The position numbers and the translations under genes are program-made. Source: Leucobacter sp. G161 (lineage in GTDB: Bacteria; Actinomycetota; Actinomycetes; Actinomycetales; Microbacteriaceae). Taken from it: 64,000 bases of DNA. The DNA lies in contig NZ_LOHP01000002.1 of assembly GCF_001482305.1 (NCBI RefSeq), positions 1 through 64,000 of the forward strand. Direction: 5' to 3'. Shown piece by piece: positions 43,812 to 53,344 of this stretch. How positions within the stretch are numbered: the first letter of the stretch is position 1; each line of letters begins with the position of its first letter. Under the pieces are notes generated by a model. That model did not search any database, was not told the DNA's origin, and was given only the letters and a program-made list of their open reading frames with translations.

Positions 43812-44696
43812 ATGAACGACCAGCACACCTCGGGACGCCGCGACTTCACGTACACGGATGCGCACGGCATCGTCATCAGCGCGTACTCGTGGGCGCCGAA
43901 CCCGGCCACGACGCCGGAGCCGCACGGCGCCGTGCAAATCGCGCACGGCATCGGCGAGCACGCCCTCCGTTACGACGCATTTGCCCGCTTCCTCGCCCGG
44001 GCGGGCTTCGTGGTGTACGCGAATGATCATCGCGGTCACGGCGAAACCGGGAGGCGACAGCACGGCGGCGACCTGTCGTTGCTCGGGAAGCTCGGCCCTG
44101 GCGGGCTGCGTGCGGCCGAGGCCGCTATCGAACAGCTCACGGGCATTATTCGAGATGCGCATCCGGGGCTCAAACTCGCCCAGTTCGGGCATTCGTGGGG
44201 GTCCCTCATGACGCAGCGGATCCTGAACGAACAGCCACGGCTGTGGGACGCTGTCGTGCTCTCGGGCAGCGCCTTCCGCACGCCGCGCTACATGGAGAGC
44301 GGCAAGCTCAATGCGAAGTGGGCCGACGAGGCGAATGCCTCGGGCTTCGAATGGTTGAGCCGGGACGCCGCAGTGGCGGCGGCGTTCATCGCAGACCCGC
44401 TGTGCTTCGAAGCGAATATCCTCAAACTCTTTGGCGTGAGCGACGGGCTCCGCCTCTTCGGAACGCCGAGCGAGCGGCTCGTCCGTGACGTCCCGATCCT
44501 CATCGTGTCAGGCGGCGACGATCCGCTCAGCCGCGGCGACGGCCTCAAACGCCTGGCGGATGCGTATCGCGCTCGCGGTGTACGGGACGTCGCGCTGAAG
44601 ATCTACCCGGGGGCCCGCCACGAGATCCTCAACGAAACAAACCACGACGACGTCTTCTCTGACGTCGCCACCTGGCTCGTCGACCGGCTGGACTAG
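43812..44696 (+). CDS. alpha/beta-hydrolase (monoacylglycerol-lipase-like)
   Basis: A 294-aa cytoplasmic serine hydrolase of the Hydrolase_4 type. Visible are QIAHGIGEHALRYDAFA, NDHRGHGETG, nucleophile GHSWGS, acid in VSGGDDPLSRG and His in GARHEILNE. Relatives cleave monoacylglycerols and lysophospholipids. The region before the ATG has GGAGG only one base away, too close for normal use, so the start or initiation mode is not certain. Confidence 0.9.
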   Translation: MNDQHTSGRRDFTYTDAHGIVISAYSWAPNPATTPEPHGAVQIAHGIGEHALRYDAFARFLARAGFVVYANDHRGHGETGRRQHGGDLSLLGKLGPGGLRAAEAAIEQLTGIIRDAHPGLKLAQFGHSWGSLMTQRILNEQPRLWDAVVLSGSAFRTPRYMESGKLNAKWADEANASGFEWLSRDAAVAAAFIADPLCFEANILKLFGVSDGLRLFGTPSERLVRDVPILIVSGGDDPLSRGDGLKRLADAYRARGVRDVALKIYPGARHEILNETNHDDVFSDVATWLVDRLD

Positions 44697-44714
44697 CCGG
44701 GTGCTCCGCCCGGT

Positions 44715-45401
44715 CTAGCCCCGATCGAGGCGCTCATAGCCGGCAAGCAGAATGCGTTCGGCGAGGAAGAGGTATTCCTTCAGGTGCGCGGCAGCTTCCT
44801 GCGTATTCCCCGCTTCAAGCAGCTCGACGATTTCGAGATTGCGTTCCAAGAAGGGGGCGTGGAGGTACTCGGGGTCATCGATGAGGCCGAACGCCAAGCG
44901 AAGCTCGGTGGCGAGCTGCACATAGAGCCGATTGAGTCGGGGGCTGTCAGCGAGCTCGAACACTGCCTGGTGAAAGCGGATGTTTGCGCCGGCGATCGAT
45001 TGCCAGTCGTCTTGCTCCCGGTGCGTGAGTGCTTCTTCGACCGCCGCTCGCATCTGGGCGAGCGCCGGGTGCCGCGGTAGGGCCTCGCTGACGGCCTGGC
45101 ACTCGATGAGTCGGCGAACACGGTAGATGTCGATAATCGTGTTGATATTTGGGATCGCGACACAGGCGCCACGGTTCGGAACCTGGGTGATGAGGCCCTC
45201 TTGGCTCAGCGTGCGGAACGCTTCGCGGAGGGTATTCCGAGAGATGCCGAGCGACTCAGCGAGCTTGGCCTCTGGCACCCGGTCGCCCGGCTTGAGCTCA
45301 CCGTTCGAGATGCGTCCGCGGATCTCCGCGGCGGCCTCCATCGCCCGCGAGAGCACCGCCCCGTCACCCTGCGAAGACGCTGCACTGCGGGCTGATGACA
45401 T
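44715..45401 (-). CDS. GntR/FCD family regulator of the 5-oxoproline cluster
   Basis: A 228-aa regulator with a GntR winged helix (IRGRISNGELKPGDRVPEAK, SLGISRNTLREAFRTLSQEG) and an all-helical FCD ligand domain carrying metal-type residues (ANIRFHQAVFELADSPRL). It is divergent from the permease-pxp operon, and two operator-like palindromes lie in the 156-base gap, so it probably controls the cluster in response to a carboxylic acid. The ATG is six bases after TACACT (45413-45408, minus), so it is predicted leaderless. Confidence 0.9.
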   Translation of the reverse strand: MSSARSAASSQGDGAVLSRAMEAAAEIRGRISNGELKPGDRVPEAKLAESLGISRNTLREAFRTLSQEGLITQVPNRGACVAIPNINTIIDIYRVRRLIECQAVSEALPRHPALAQMRAAVEEALTHREQDDWQSIAGANIRFHQAVFELADSPRLNRLYVQLATELRLAFGLIDDPEYLHAPFLERNLEIVELLEAGNTQEAAAHLKEYLFLAERILLAGYERLDRG

Positions 45402-45436
45402 GCGTGAAGTGTAGCAAGCGCACAGTCACCTCCAAA

Positions 45437-45472
45437 GATTGTTGAGCAATCGCGCTTGCTTTGTTCAAACAA
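45437..45472. promoter_or_regulatory. candidate GntR operators and promoter of the 5-oxoproline operon
   Basis: GATTG-N5-CAATC (45437-45451) and TTGTT-N2-AACAA (45461-45472) are two palindromes of the form bound by FCD-type GntR proteins. TATTCT (45478-45483) just downstream is a likely -10 for the permease operon, so the second site would block initiation. Confidence 0.6.
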
Positions 45473-45557
45473 GTGAGTATTCTGGTAGTACGGTCACAGC
45501 ATGACTGACCCTCATTTTTTTCTCTCCCGTGACGCAACGACGCGAAAGGCACCCGCG

Positions 45558-46883
45558 ATGAGCACCCAGCAGCCCCCGGATCAGCACGCACACACCACAC
45601 GCCCCGAGAGCCCCGACTCACAGGAAGCGGACACCAAGGTCACCGTCCCCGGCCCGGCAACGGTGGCAAGCGGCACAGTTGGCTTCGCCAAGTCGCGACG
45701 CGCGTCCCTGCTCGGAGCGATCTTCCTCATGGCAACCTCGGCCATCGGCCCTGGGTTCATCACCCAGACGGCAACGTTCACTGCGACGCTCGGGGCGGCC
45801 TTCGCCTTCGGCATCCTGGTGTCGATCCTCATCGACTTCATCGTCCAGGCCAACATCTGGCAAATCATCACGCTCTCGGGCAGGCGTGCGGCCGAACTCG
45901 CAAACTCCGCGATTCCGTTCTCCGGCTACGTGCTCTCGGTACTCGTCATCGTCGGCGGACTCGTCTTCAACATCGGCAACATCGCTGGCGCAGGCCTCGG
46001 CATGAACGCGCTCTTCGGACTCGACGCAAAGATTGGCGGGGCAATCAGCGCAATCCTGGCCATCGCGATCTTCCTCTCGCACCGTGCGGGGATCATCATG
46101 GACCGGGCGATCATCGTGCTCGGCGTGGTCATGGTGCTTCTCACGATCGCCGTCGCCATTGTCGCAAACCCGCCCGTCGGAGAGGCACTCCGCCAGACCG
46201 TGCTGCCCGACACGATCGACTTCGCAGCGATCACGACGATTGTCGGCGGTACAGTCGGCGGCTACATCACCTACGCTGGCGCGCACAAGCTCCTCGATTC
46301 AGGTACGGCCGGGCCAGAGCACATCAAGGAGGTGACCCGGTCAGCCTTCTTCGGCATCGCGGTCACCGGCATCATGCGATACGTGCTCTTCCTCGCCTTC
46401 CTTGGCGTCACCGCAAGTGGCGTACTCCTCGATCTGTCCGCGAATCCCGCGGCGCAGGCCTTCGAAGCTGCCGCGGGCGAGTGGGGAATGCGCGCGTTTG
46501 GTCTCGTGCTCTGGGCCGCGGCGCTCTCGAGCGTCATCGGCGCTGCGTTCACCTCGGTATCGTTCATGACCGTGTTCAGCGCAAAACTCGACCTGCGCCG
46601 CCGCAGCTGGGCGACCGTCATCTTCATCGCAGTTGGGCTCGTCGCGTACCTCCTCATGGGGACCACGCCTGTTGCCCTGCTGGTCTTCGCGGGCGGCTTC
46701 AACGGCCTCATTCTGCCCATCGGATTCACGGTGTTCATGTACATCGCCTGGTTCAGGCGGGATTTGCTCAACGGGCACCGGGTGAACCCGTGGCTCCTGT
46801 GGCTCGGTACGCTCATGACCATACTCACCTGGTACATGGGTGTCGTCTCCTTCAGCACGATCTTCAAGTTCCTCGGCGCCTAG
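45558..46883 (+). CDS. NRAMP-family permease lacking the metal-binding motifs
   Basis: From the ATG at 45558 (GAAAGG upstream) the protein is 441 aa with about eleven membrane helices in the NRAMP/LeuT-type fold. In metal transporters helix 1 carries DPGN and helix 6 MPH; here helix 1 reads SAIGPGFITQ and helix 6 reads GGYITYAGAH, so the ligands are gone. The order permease-pxpA matches B. subtilis ycsG beside ycsF. Together this suggests an organic acid such as 5-oxoproline, not a metal, as substrate; that is inference. Confidence 0.85.
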   Translation: MSTQQPPDQHAHTTRPESPDSQEADTKVTVPGPATVASGTVGFAKSRRASLLGAIFLMATSAIGPGFITQTATFTATLGAAFAFGILVSILIDFIVQANIWQIITLSGRRAAELANSAIPFSGYVLSVLVIVGGLVFNIGNIAGAGLGMNALFGLDAKIGGAISAILAIAIFLSHRAGIIMDRAIIVLGVVMVLLTIAVAIVANPPVGEALRQTVLPDTIDFAAITTIVGGTVGGYITYAGAHKLLDSGTAGPEHIKEVTRSAFFGIAVTGIMRYVLFLAFLGVTASGVLLDLSANPAAQAFEAAAGEWGMRAFGLVLWAAALSSVIGAAFTSVSFMTVFSAKLDLRRRSWATVIFIAVGLVAYLLMGTTPVALLVFAGGFNGLILPIGFTVFMYIAWFRRDLLNGHRVNPWLLWLGTLMTILTWYMGVVSFSTIFKFLGA

Positions 46884-46917
46884 GCACCGACACACCCACT
46901 GAGAAGGGAAACAGACC

Positions 46918-47688
46918 ATGCGGATCGATCTCAACAGCGACCTCGGGGAGCACTACGGCTCCTGGCGGATGGGCGACGACGAGAGCATGCTCGAAACCGT
47001 CACGAGCGCGAACATCGCCTGCGGCTTCCACGCGGGCGATCCGAAGACGGCATTTGCCACCCTCACCGGCGCTGCTGCCCGCGGCGTCGCGGTCGGCGCG
47101 CACGTGGCGTATCCCGACCTCGCTGGCTTCGGACGCCGCCCGATGGTCCTGCCAGCCGACGAGCTCGAGGCCCTGGTGATCTACCAGATCGGTGCGCTCC
47201 AAGCCCTCGCGCTCGCGGCTGGAACGGAGGTGCGCTACGTCAAACCACACGGCGCGCTCTACAACAGCATCGCGTTCAACGAGGCGGAGGCCGCCACCGT
47301 CATCGCAGCAATCCGCCGCGTGAACCCCGAGCTTGCGCTTGTGTGTCTGGCTGCTTCCCCGCTCGTTGAGCAGGCGCGCGCTGCCGGCCTGCGCGCCGTG
47401 TCCGAGGCATTCGCCGATCGGGCGTATGAGCCAAATGGCGCACTCGTCTCACGCACCGAGCCAGGCGCAGTGCTCCACGACCCCGAACTCGTCGCGGCAC
47501 GCATGCTCCAACTCGTTGAACGCGGAACGGTCACCGCTCGCGACGGCAGCGAGGTCGAGATCCAGGCAGAATCAATCTGCGTGCACGGCGACAGTCCCGA
47601 CGCAGTGAACATGGCACGGGCAGTGCGGTCACGGCTGTTGGGAGCCGGGGTGGATCTCGCGAGCTTCACGGATGCGGTGCGTCAATGA
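46918..47688 (+). CDS. pxpA: 5-oxoprolinase (ATP-hydrolysing) subunit A
   Basis: A 256-aa LamB/YcsF family protein. Signatures are [52 protein letters not shown] and [12 protein letters not shown]. PxpA with PxpB and PxpC opens 5-oxoproline to glutamate using ATP. AGAAGGG precedes the ATG; it is followed by pxpBC with a four-base overlap, so the subunits are made together. Confidence 0.95.
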   Translation: MRIDLNSDLGEHYGSWRMGDDESMLETVTSANIACGFHAGDPKTAFATLTGAAARGVAVGAHVAYPDLAGFGRRPMVLPADELEALVIYQIGALQALALAAGTEVRYVKPHGALYNSIAFNEAEAATVIAAIRRVNPELALVCLAASPLVEQARAAGLRAVSEAFADRAYEPNGALVSRTEPGAVLHDPELVAARMLQLVERGTVTARDGSEVEIQAESICVHGDSPDAVNMARAVRSRLLGAGVDLASFTDAVRQ

Positions 47689-49310
47689 ACGCAGTCGAAC
47701 CGCGGATCCTGCCTGCCGGATCCAGCGCGCTCCTCCTCGACTGCGGCTCACTCGACCGCGCGCTCAGCGCCTTCGCAGCCCTGTCCGCCGCGATCGAACG
47801 CGGCGAACTCAGCGTGGACGAACTCGTCCCGGCAGCCGAGACCGTGCTCGTATCCGGCGGCGAGGCGCGAGACGCTGGCGCGCTTGCGCCAAAGCTGCGC
47901 AAGCTTCTCGCAGGAGCAGCGACAGCAGCTCGCGGTGCGACTTCGGGCCCCGAGGTACTCATCCCCGTGCGCTACGACGGCGAAGATCTGGACGACGTCG
48001 CGAACCTGACCGGGCTGAGTCGGGAAGCTGTCGTGGAACGACACCTGGCCGCCCTGTACACCGTCGCATTCACCGGGTTCGCACCAGGCTTCGCGTACCT
48101 CTCCGGCGGCGACCCCGCACTCGCGGTGCCGCGCAGGAGCACCCCGCGCCCGCGGATCCTCCCGGGCTCCGTTGGCCTCGCAGGCCCGTTCTCCGGCGTC
48201 TACCCGCGCGAGAGCCCCGGCGGCTGGCAAATCATCGGTTCGACGTCGCTCGTACTGTGGGACATCGACCGGGAACAGCCAGCGGCCCTCGTCGCGGGCG
48301 GAACCGTGCGCTTCGCGGCGGAGCGCGAGTCGGTGCCCGCACATGCACCTCTTGCGAGCCAAGCGGCGCCGGCGGCGAGCGCCGCACCGCTCGGTGCTGC
48401 CACACTGCGGGTCGTCGACGCCGGACTGCAAACGCTCGTGCAGGACGCTGGGCGCAGCGGCGTCGCCGGCATGGGTGTCGGCACCTCAGGGGTGGCAGCG
48501 CGCGGCGCGTATCGACGCGCGAACGCCCTCGTCGGGAACCGCCGCGGGGCTGCTGCCCTCGAGCTCGGCCACGGCGGTTTCGCTGTCACTGCGATCGCGA
48601 CGGCCGTCCTCGCGCTCACCGGCGCTCCCCGCGCGGGGCGCGTGTCCGGCCCCTACGGCGAGCGCAGTGTGCCGCACGGGGCGGCGTTCCGCTTGAGCGT
48701 TGGCGAGCAGCTGTCGCTGGACGCCCCCACACGCGGGCTCCGCACGGTACTCGCGCTGCGCGGCGGTATCGCGGCACAGCCGGTCCTCGGCAGTGTGTCA
48801 CGCGACACGCTCGCGGGGCTCGGTCCTCGTCCGCTCGCAGTCGGTGACAAGATCTGTGCCGGCGACTGTGGCGTGCGGTCGGTCTCGCCGCCGCTTGGCG
48901 CTGAGCCGGCGCTGCCCGCCCCGGGCGAGGACACCGTTCTCAGGGTGATCTTCGGGCCGCGAGACGACTGGTTCGATGACGATGCGCTCGCGCGGCTCAC
49001 AGCTCAGACTTGGACGGTGACACCGCAGAGCAATCGCGTTGGTGTCCGTCTCGCAGGAGATCCGCTCCCGCGTGCCGCCAGTGTTGCGGAGCGTGAGCTT
49101 CCCAGCGAGGGCGTCGCCCTCGGATCGCTCCAGGTTCCACCCGACGGCCAGCCCGTGCTCTTCCTCGCCGATCGGCCACTCACTGGCGGCTATCCCGTCA
49201 TCGCTGTTGTCCATGACGACGACCTCGACCTCGCCGCTCAGCTTGCCCCCGGCAGCCGCGTACGCTTCACCCCGGCAGCCGCCACCTCTTCCGTTCGACC
49301 ACAGCCGTAA
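47685..49310 (+). CDS. pxpBC: fused 5-oxoprolinase subunits B and C
   Basis: A 541-aa fusion. Residues about 1-210 match PxpB/KipI (CT_C_D domain): [48 protein letters not shown]. Residues about 230-530 match PxpC/KipA (CT_A_B domain): [51 protein letters not shown] and [14 protein letters not shown]. These domains share a fold with the carboxyltransferase part of urea carboxylase. In B. subtilis and E. coli the two are separate genes; fusion fixes their stoichiometry. It is coupled to pxpA and followed 16 bases later by the biotin carboxylase gene. Confidence 0.95.
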   Translation: MNAVEPRILPAGSSALLLDCGSLDRALSAFAALSAAIERGELSVDELVPAAETVLVSGGEARDAGALAPKLRKLLAGAATAARGATSGPEVLIPVRYDGEDLDDVANLTGLSREAVVERHLAALYTVAFTGFAPGFAYLSGGDPALAVPRRSTPRPRILPGSVGLAGPFSGVYPRESPGGWQIIGSTSLVLWDIDREQPAALVAGGTVRFAAERESVPAHAPLASQAAPAASAAPLGAATLRVVDAGLQTLVQDAGRSGVAGMGVGTSGVAARGAYRRANALVGNRRGAAALELGHGGFAVTAIATAVLALTGAPRAGRVSGPYGERSVPHGAAFRLSVGEQLSLDAPTRGLRTVLALRGGIAAQPVLGSVSRDTLAGLGPRPLAVGDKICAGDCGVRSVSPPLGAEPALPAPGEDTVLRVIFGPRDDWFDDDALARLTAQTWTVTPQSNRVGVRLAGDPLPRAASVAERELPSEGVALGSLQVPPDGQPVLFLADRPLTGGYPVIAVVHDDDLDLAAQLAPGSRVRFTPAAATSSVRPQP

Positions 49311-49326
49311 CACCTGGAGACGCACC

Positions 49327-51090
49327 GTGACACTCAACAAGATCCTCATCGCAAACCGCGGCGAAATCGCCGTGCGTATTATCCGTGCGGCCCGCGAGGC
49401 CGGCATCACGAGCGTCGCCGTGTATTCGGACGACGACGCCGACGCCCTCCACGTGCGACTCGCTGACGAGGCGTACGCGCTTGGCGGCGTCACGCCCGGC
49501 GAAAGCTACCTGAACAGTGCCGCGCTGCTCGCTGTGGCCGAGCGGGCCGGTGCCGACGCGATCCACCCCGGCTACGGTTTCCTCTCTGAGCGCGCCGACT
49601 TCGCGGCGGCGGTCATCGCCGCCGGTCTCACCTGGATCGGCCCAGATCCCCACACCATCGAGGCCCTCGGCGACAAGGCGCGCGCACGCGCGCTCGCGGC
49701 CGAGGTCGGGGCGCCACTCGTGCCTGGCACCCCCGGCGCGGTCACCGACGTGTCGGAGGTCACAGCGTTCGCTGCCGAGCACGGTCTGCCGATCGCGATC
49801 AAGGCTGTGTTCGGCGGCGGCGGCCGCGGCATGCGGGTCGTGCGCGAGCTCGACGAGATCGAGGAGGCTTACGACTCTGCCGTGCGCGAAGCAACCGTCG
49901 CGTTCGGGCAGGGCGACTGCCTCGTCGAGCGTTTCCTCGACCGGCCACGCCACATCGAGGCGCAGGTGCTCGGCGATCGCCACGGGCGCATCGCGGTGCT
50001 CGGAACCCGCGACTGCTCGCTGCAGCGGCGCAATCAGAAGCTCGTCGAGGAGGCCCCCGCGCCGTTTCTCACCGACGAGGTGCGTGAGCGCATCCACCGG
50101 GCAGCAGCCGACGTGTGTGCTGCCGCAGAGTACGTCGGCGCTGGCACCGTCGAGTTCCTGCTCGGCGAGGACGGCACGCTGTCGTTCCTTGAGGTGAACA
50201 CGCGGCTGCAGGTCGAGCACCCGGTCACCGAGATGGTGACCGGCGTCGACCTCGTGCACGAGCAATTCCGGATCGCGGCGGGCGAACCCATGAGCGTTCC
50301 CGCGGAGATTCCCACGTTCGGTCACGCCATCGAGTTCCGTATTAACGCGGAGGATCCCGCGCTCGGCTATCTGCCGACCCCAGGAACGGTTGAGCGGTTC
50401 GAAACCCCGGGTGGCCCGGGGGTGCGCGTCGATGCCGGAGTATACGCCGGCTACACCGTGCCCGGCAGCTTCGATTCGATGCTCGCGAAGCTCATTGTTT
50501 GGGGCGCCGACCGCGAGCAGGCGCTCGCCCGCTCGCGGCGCGCCCTCGCGGAGTTCACGATCACGGGCGTTGCGACGGTGATTCCGTTCGACCGGCACGT
50601 CGTCACCGACCCGGCGTTCACGGCCGAGGACGGCGACTTCGGTGTGCACACCCGGTGGATCGAGGAGGAGTGCACGGCAGAGTTCGAACCGGCCGCGGCC
50701 GTGGCGACGCCGGCAGCGCCGCGCCTAACGCGACTCCCGATCGAGATCGACGGCAGGCTCGTCGAGCTCGGACTGCCCGAGAGCCTGCTCTCCCGGCTAG
50801 AGGTCGGGGGCGCCTCCCCCGCGGGCGCTGCGGCCGACGGTGCTGCGAGCGCCGCAGGCGCAGGCGAACAGGCGCCTGGAGCGGTCCTCGCACCCTTTGC
50901 CGGCACCCTCGCGTCGTGGCAGGTCGACGATGGCGCGGCGGTATCAGCTGGCGACACCATCGCCGTGCTCGAAGCGATGAAGATGGAGGTCCCCGTCAAG
51001 GCGACCGCCGCCGGCACGCTCCGGCACTCGGCCCCAGCCGGCGCAGTCGTCGCGGCCGGTGCGGCGATTGGCGTCGTGCAGACGCACTAG
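49327..51090 (+). CDS. biotin carboxylase-BCCP fusion in the 5-oxoproline cluster
   Basis: From the GTG at 49327 (GGAGA upstream) the protein is 587 aa. Residues 1-~450 are a biotin carboxylase: [34 protein letters not shown], the ATP-grasp loop [11 protein letters not shown] and [15 protein letters not shown]. An Ala/Gly-rich linker follows, then a biotinyl domain ending with [10 protein letters not shown], whose Lys is the biotin site. No carboxyltransferase gene of the acyl-CoA type is present. Since PxpBC has a urea-carboxylase-like carboxyltransferase fold, this protein may feed carboxybiotin to it. General acetyl-CoA carboxylase duty is the alternative. Confidence 0.9.
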   Translation: MTLNKILIANRGEIAVRIIRAAREAGITSVAVYSDDDADALHVRLADEAYALGGVTPGESYLNSAALLAVAERAGADAIHPGYGFLSERADFAAAVIAAGLTWIGPDPHTIEALGDKARARALAAEVGAPLVPGTPGAVTDVSEVTAFAAEHGLPIAIKAVFGGGGRGMRVVRELDEIEEAYDSAVREATVAFGQGDCLVERFLDRPRHIEAQVLGDRHGRIAVLGTRDCSLQRRNQKLVEEAPAPFLTDEVRERIHRAAADVCAAAEYVGAGTVEFLLGEDGTLSFLEVNTRLQVEHPVTEMVTGVDLVHEQFRIAAGEPMSVPAEIPTFGHAIEFRINAEDPALGYLPTPGTVERFETPGGPGVRVDAGVYAGYTVPGSFDSMLAKLIVWGADREQALARSRRALAEFTITGVATVIPFDRHVVTDPAFTAEDGDFGVHTRWIEEECTAEFEPAAAVATPAAPRLTRLPIEIDGRLVELGLPESLLSRLEVGGASPAGAAADGAASAAGAGEQAPGAVLAPFAGTLASWQVDDGAAVSAGDTIAVLEAMKMEVPVKATAAGTLRHSAPAGAVVAAGAAIGVVQTH

Positions 51091-51136
51091 TCGGTGGCCA
51101 CGGCGGCCGCCCTGTACCAACGAAGGAGAACAGGTC

Positions 51137-51940
51137 ATGACACGCATACTCGCAACCGAAGCTCAGCTCAACGCAGCGCGCACCGCCCGCGCGGAATACC
51201 GGAGGGGTCTCATCGCGCCAACCAGCGGAGTCGCCCACGGGTTGGTGCAGGCCAACCTCATCGCAGTGCCAGCAGACTGGGCCTACGACGTGCTGCTCTA
51301 CGGGCAACGCAACTCGCAGGCATGCCCGGTGCTTGAGGTACTCGACGCTGGCGCAACCGAATCGCGACTGGCACCTGGCTCAGATCTGCGCACCGATCTC
51401 CCTGCCTACCGCGTGTGGCGTGACGGTGAACTCACGGCAGAGCCAAGTGATGCCTCGGCTGCGTGGGAGGAACACCCCGATCTCGTGTCCTTTCTCATCG
51501 GGTGCAGCTTCACGTTCGAGGCGGGGCTCGTTGATGCTGGCATCGAGGTACGCCACCAGACGCTCGGCCGCAACGTTCCCATGTACCAGACCACCCGCCA
51601 GTGCGCGCCGGCCGGTCGCCTGAGTGGGGAACTCGTGGTCTCCATGCGCCCGATCCCCGGCGACAGAGTCGCGGATGCGGTGCAGATCTCAGGCCGCTAC
51701 CCTGCGGTTCACGGCGCACCCGTACACATTGGGGACCCGGCTGGCCTCGGCATCACCGACCTCGCCTCGCCCGAGTTCGGCGACGCCCCAGAACTACGTG
51801 ACGGCGACGTACCGGTGTTCTGGGCCTGCGGCGTCACCCCGCAGGCCGCGATCATGGCGTCGCGCCCGCCGTTCGCGCTCACGCACGCGCCAGGCTACAT
51901 GTTCGTCACCGACGTACCAGACGCAAACTACCTCGTGTAG
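51137..51940 (+). CDS. YcsI/DUF1445 family protein (D-glutamate cyclase-like)
   Basis: The ATG at 51137, preceded by AAGGAG, gives 267 aa of the DUF1445/YcsI family: [51 protein letters not shown] and [15 protein letters not shown] with [13 protein letters not shown]. Mammalian relatives convert D-glutamate to 5-oxo-D-proline. Its place at the end of the pxp operon fits a D-glutamate/5-oxoproline interconversion, which I infer. Confidence 0.9.
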   Translation: MTRILATEAQLNAARTARAEYRRGLIAPTSGVAHGLVQANLIAVPADWAYDVLLYGQRNSQACPVLEVLDAGATESRLAPGSDLRTDLPAYRVWRDGELTAEPSDASAAWEEHPDLVSFLIGCSFTFEAGLVDAGIEVRHQTLGRNVPMYQTTRQCAPAGRLSGELVVSMRPIPGDRVADAVQISGRYPAVHGAPVHIGDPAGLGITDLASPEFGDAPELRDGDVPVFWACGVTPQAAIMASRPPFALTHAPGYMFVTDVPDANYLV

Positions 51941-51958
51941 CCAGCCCCGCGAGGGCAA

Positions 51959-53209
51959 CTACCGCCGATGGCCCGTGCGGGGCATCCACCGCAGGAACGC
52001 AGCGGTTCCGAGCAGTCCGATCGCGCCCATCGCCGCGGTAGCCACCCCGATCGGGGCTACGGCGGCCATTCCAGAGAAGATCAGTGGCGCGACTGCGGCA
52101 CCCGCGCTCGTCAGTGTGCGCCACGATCCGAGGAACGGTGCCGGGTTCGCCTTTGGCGCGAGGTCGGCGCCCAGGGTGAGCAGCAGTCCACTCGAGAGGC
52201 CGTTCGCGACCCCGATCACGGCTGAGAGCACGACGAACCATGTCGTCGCTGAGTCCCACTCGCTCGTGAAGGCCAGGATGAGGAAGCTGACACTCATCAT
52301 GAGCATCGATGGCACGACCGCCCACAGCCTGCCGAACCGGTCCATGACCTGGCCGCTCGCGTAGAACAGGGCGAAATCGAGTGCCCCCGAGATGCCGACC
52401 ACAAGCGCAATCGTTTGGGCGTCGAGTCCAATCGCGACACCCCAGAGCGGGAGCACCACCTGGCGGGCCGCTCGTAGCGCCGAGAGCGATGACGCGGCGA
52501 GCCCGAGCCGGGCAAGCACCGAGCGGAACCGCACCATCGTGCGGAAGACCCCCTCGCGTGCGGCCTCCGCATCGGGAAGGCTCATACCTGCGGTAGCGGG
52601 TCCAGTGACGGCCTCACGCTCGCCCGCAACGAACTCGCGCTCGGGATCGGGCCCGAGCCACACGAGCAGCACGGTCGCCGCGAGGCAGATGATCAGACAC
52701 CAGATCACCCAGGTGTCATCGCCGGTCGCCGACAACAGGAGCGCGGCGATGAACGGCCCGAGGAAGATCCCGAACCGGTAGCTCCCGCCGAGGAGTGCGA
52801 GCGCACGCGCACGAAAATGGAATGGCACGTGTGAGGCCATGAACGAGTGCCGCGCGAGCCCAAAGGCGGCCGCACAGAAGCCGTTGACGAAGATCGCGAT
52901 GGTGAGCACAGTGATGTTCGTCGCGAATGGCAGCATCACTGCTCCGGCGAGCGCGAGCAGACCCGAGAACACCATCGCGTAGCGTTCGCCCACCTTCGCG
53001 ACGAGCCAGCCCGCGGGGATATTGCCGCACAGCTGCCCGACGACAAGGGCCGAGGCGACGAGGCCAGACGTTGCGAGATCCGCGCCCAGCCGGGTCGCCA
53101 TCGTCGGGATGAGTGGAATGATCGCGCCCTGCCCGAGCGCGAAGAGCAGCGTCGGGCCGTAAATCATGGGTGCCAGGCGCAGCAGAAACGCGGAGATCGA
53201 TTCAGCCAT
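51959..53209 (-). CDS. MFS transporter
   Basis: A 416-aa protein with twelve expected membrane helices. The first loop has the MFS motif-A-like GWLVAKVGERYAM, and helix 4-5 has RARALALLGGSYRFGIFLGP. The central loop (near residues 190-215) is acidic. Substrate unknown; drug or metabolite export is typical for this group. AGGAA precedes the start. It is convergent with the YcsI-like gene and divergent from the lipoate ligase gene. Confidence 0.88.
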   Translation of the reverse strand: MAESISAFLLRLAPMIYGPTLLFALGQGAIIPLIPTMATRLGADLATSGLVASALVVGQLCGNIPAGWLVAKVGERYAMVFSGLLALAGAVMLPFATNITVLTIAIFVNGFCAAAFGLARHSFMASHVPFHFRARALALLGGSYRFGIFLGPFIAALLLSATGDDTWVIWCLIICLAATVLLVWLGPDPEREFVAGEREAVTGPATAGMSLPDAEAAREGVFRTMVRFRSVLARLGLAASSLSALRAARQVVLPLWGVAIGLDAQTIALVVGISGALDFALFYASGQVMDRFGRLWAVVPSMLMMSVSFLILAFTSEWDSATTWFVVLSAVIGVANGLSSGLLLTLGADLAPKANPAPFLGSWRTLTSAGAAVAPLIFSGMAAVAPIGVATAAMGAIGLLGTAAFLRWMPRTGHRR

Positions 53210-53344
53210 GGCGGTTCCTACTCATTGTTCCCACAATACTCATGCCGCGTGCCCGCGCCGTCTCAGTGCGCCGCGCAATGGGCTTTCGTGGCCGAGACTG
53301 GCGCCGAAGAGTACCCTAGGGAGCAGGCACACAAGGAGGCTGAC

